A stretch of DNA of 53,966 nt from Alphaproteobacteria bacterium (GTDB taxonomy: Bacteria; Pseudomonadota; Alphaproteobacteria; Rs-D84). Shown here one piece after another: positions 53,845-53,966 of the stretch. Numbering within the stretch: the stretch's first letter is position 1; every line of letters starts with the position of its first letter. The stretch lies in NCBI GenBank assembly GCA_017650505.1, contig JAGCET010000025.1, positions 1-53,966 on the forward strand, given 5' to 3'. The notes beneath the pieces were generated by a model, which ran no database searches, had not been told where the DNA came from, and was given only the letters and a program-made list of their open reading frames with translations. The translations under genes were made by a program, and so were the position numbers.

Positions 53845-53966
53845 AAACGTACCTTTTTGTTCACCCAAATGTTTGTGTGAAAAATGGCGGAATTCTGCAT
53901 AATATGTCGATGTTCGTTTTTTGTTTTATGGTTGTGAAAATGAAACAATATATGATTTCTTCTGGG
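53845..53966 (+). repeat. Right arm of the inverted repeat, running off the window
   Basis: Matches the left arm over 122 bases and reaches the last base, so its true end is not visible. It carries ATG at 53941 followed by codons for KQYMISSG, likely the intact start of a plus-strand gene that continues beyond the window; an earlier in-frame ATG is at 53905-53907. Confidence 0.8.

Overview
The window looks like a compact, AT-rich alphaproteobacterial chromosome, probably from an uncultured host-associated lineage. Gene order (tilS next to ftsH; rpsF-rpsR-rplI; a two-gene MotA/MotB-like motor) and the acidic C-terminal tail of L9 point to Alphaproteobacteria. The many secreted cysteine-rich or orphan proteins and one Bacteroidota-style lipoprotein suggest a gut or animal environment. 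The lineage is inferred from gene content only. Stops are standard (TGA is used as a stop), and several promoters match the sigma70 consensus closely.

Layout. 1-8288: an alpha-2-macroglobulin and penicillin-binding protein 1C pair. 8295-11385: a three-gene envelope operon on the minus strand (two predicted outer-membrane barrels around a periplasmic protein). 11484-11568: a tRNA-Leu whose anticodon reads AAG. 11639-17131: two large secreted cysteine-rich proteins separated by a GC-rich hairpin repeat and a Bacteroidota-like lipoprotein. 17145-23928: housekeeping genes (pth, polA, cutA, an M23 endopeptidase, prmC), a small barrel protein, and an orphan gene split at a dnaX-type slippery heptamer. 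23868-26340: a tandem duplication carrying two strongly diverged orphan paralogs between almost identical flanks. 26263-35930: MBL hydrolase, ftsH, tilS, a LOG-family gene, DUF167, HIT, a triple-repeat orphan, groES-groEL, recO and a DsbA-like protein. 35975-37679: an orphan membrane protein, then a probable short terminated RNA and a phage tail-fibre-like gene.

37852-47988 is a long minus-strand surface-polysaccharide operon, transcribed from a Stealth-family sugar-phosphate transferase towards lower coordinates. It encodes Gmd, an Rmd-like reductase, perosamine synthase, a PerB/NeuD-like acyltransferase and four further glycosyltransferases. The expected precursors are GDP-D-rhamnose and GDP-N-acyl-perosamine, both from GDP-mannose. 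The promoter-distal end of the operon is decaying: an acetyltransferase pseudogene with an in-frame stop and a frameshift, then two short gene fragments. 48093-49300 is rpsF-rpsR-rplI. 49415-53531 holds two orphan genes, a proton-channel/OmpA-domain motor pair and a small anchored protein. The window ends in a 122-bp inverted repeat that runs to the edge.

The strongest candidates for something undescribed are the diverged paralog cassette with conserved flanks (23868-26340), the slippery-heptamer gene after cutA (21056-21516), the short RNA ahead of the tail-fibre-like gene (36735-37679), and the inverted repeat at the right edge. All similarity statements come from reading motifs by eye; no database search was run.
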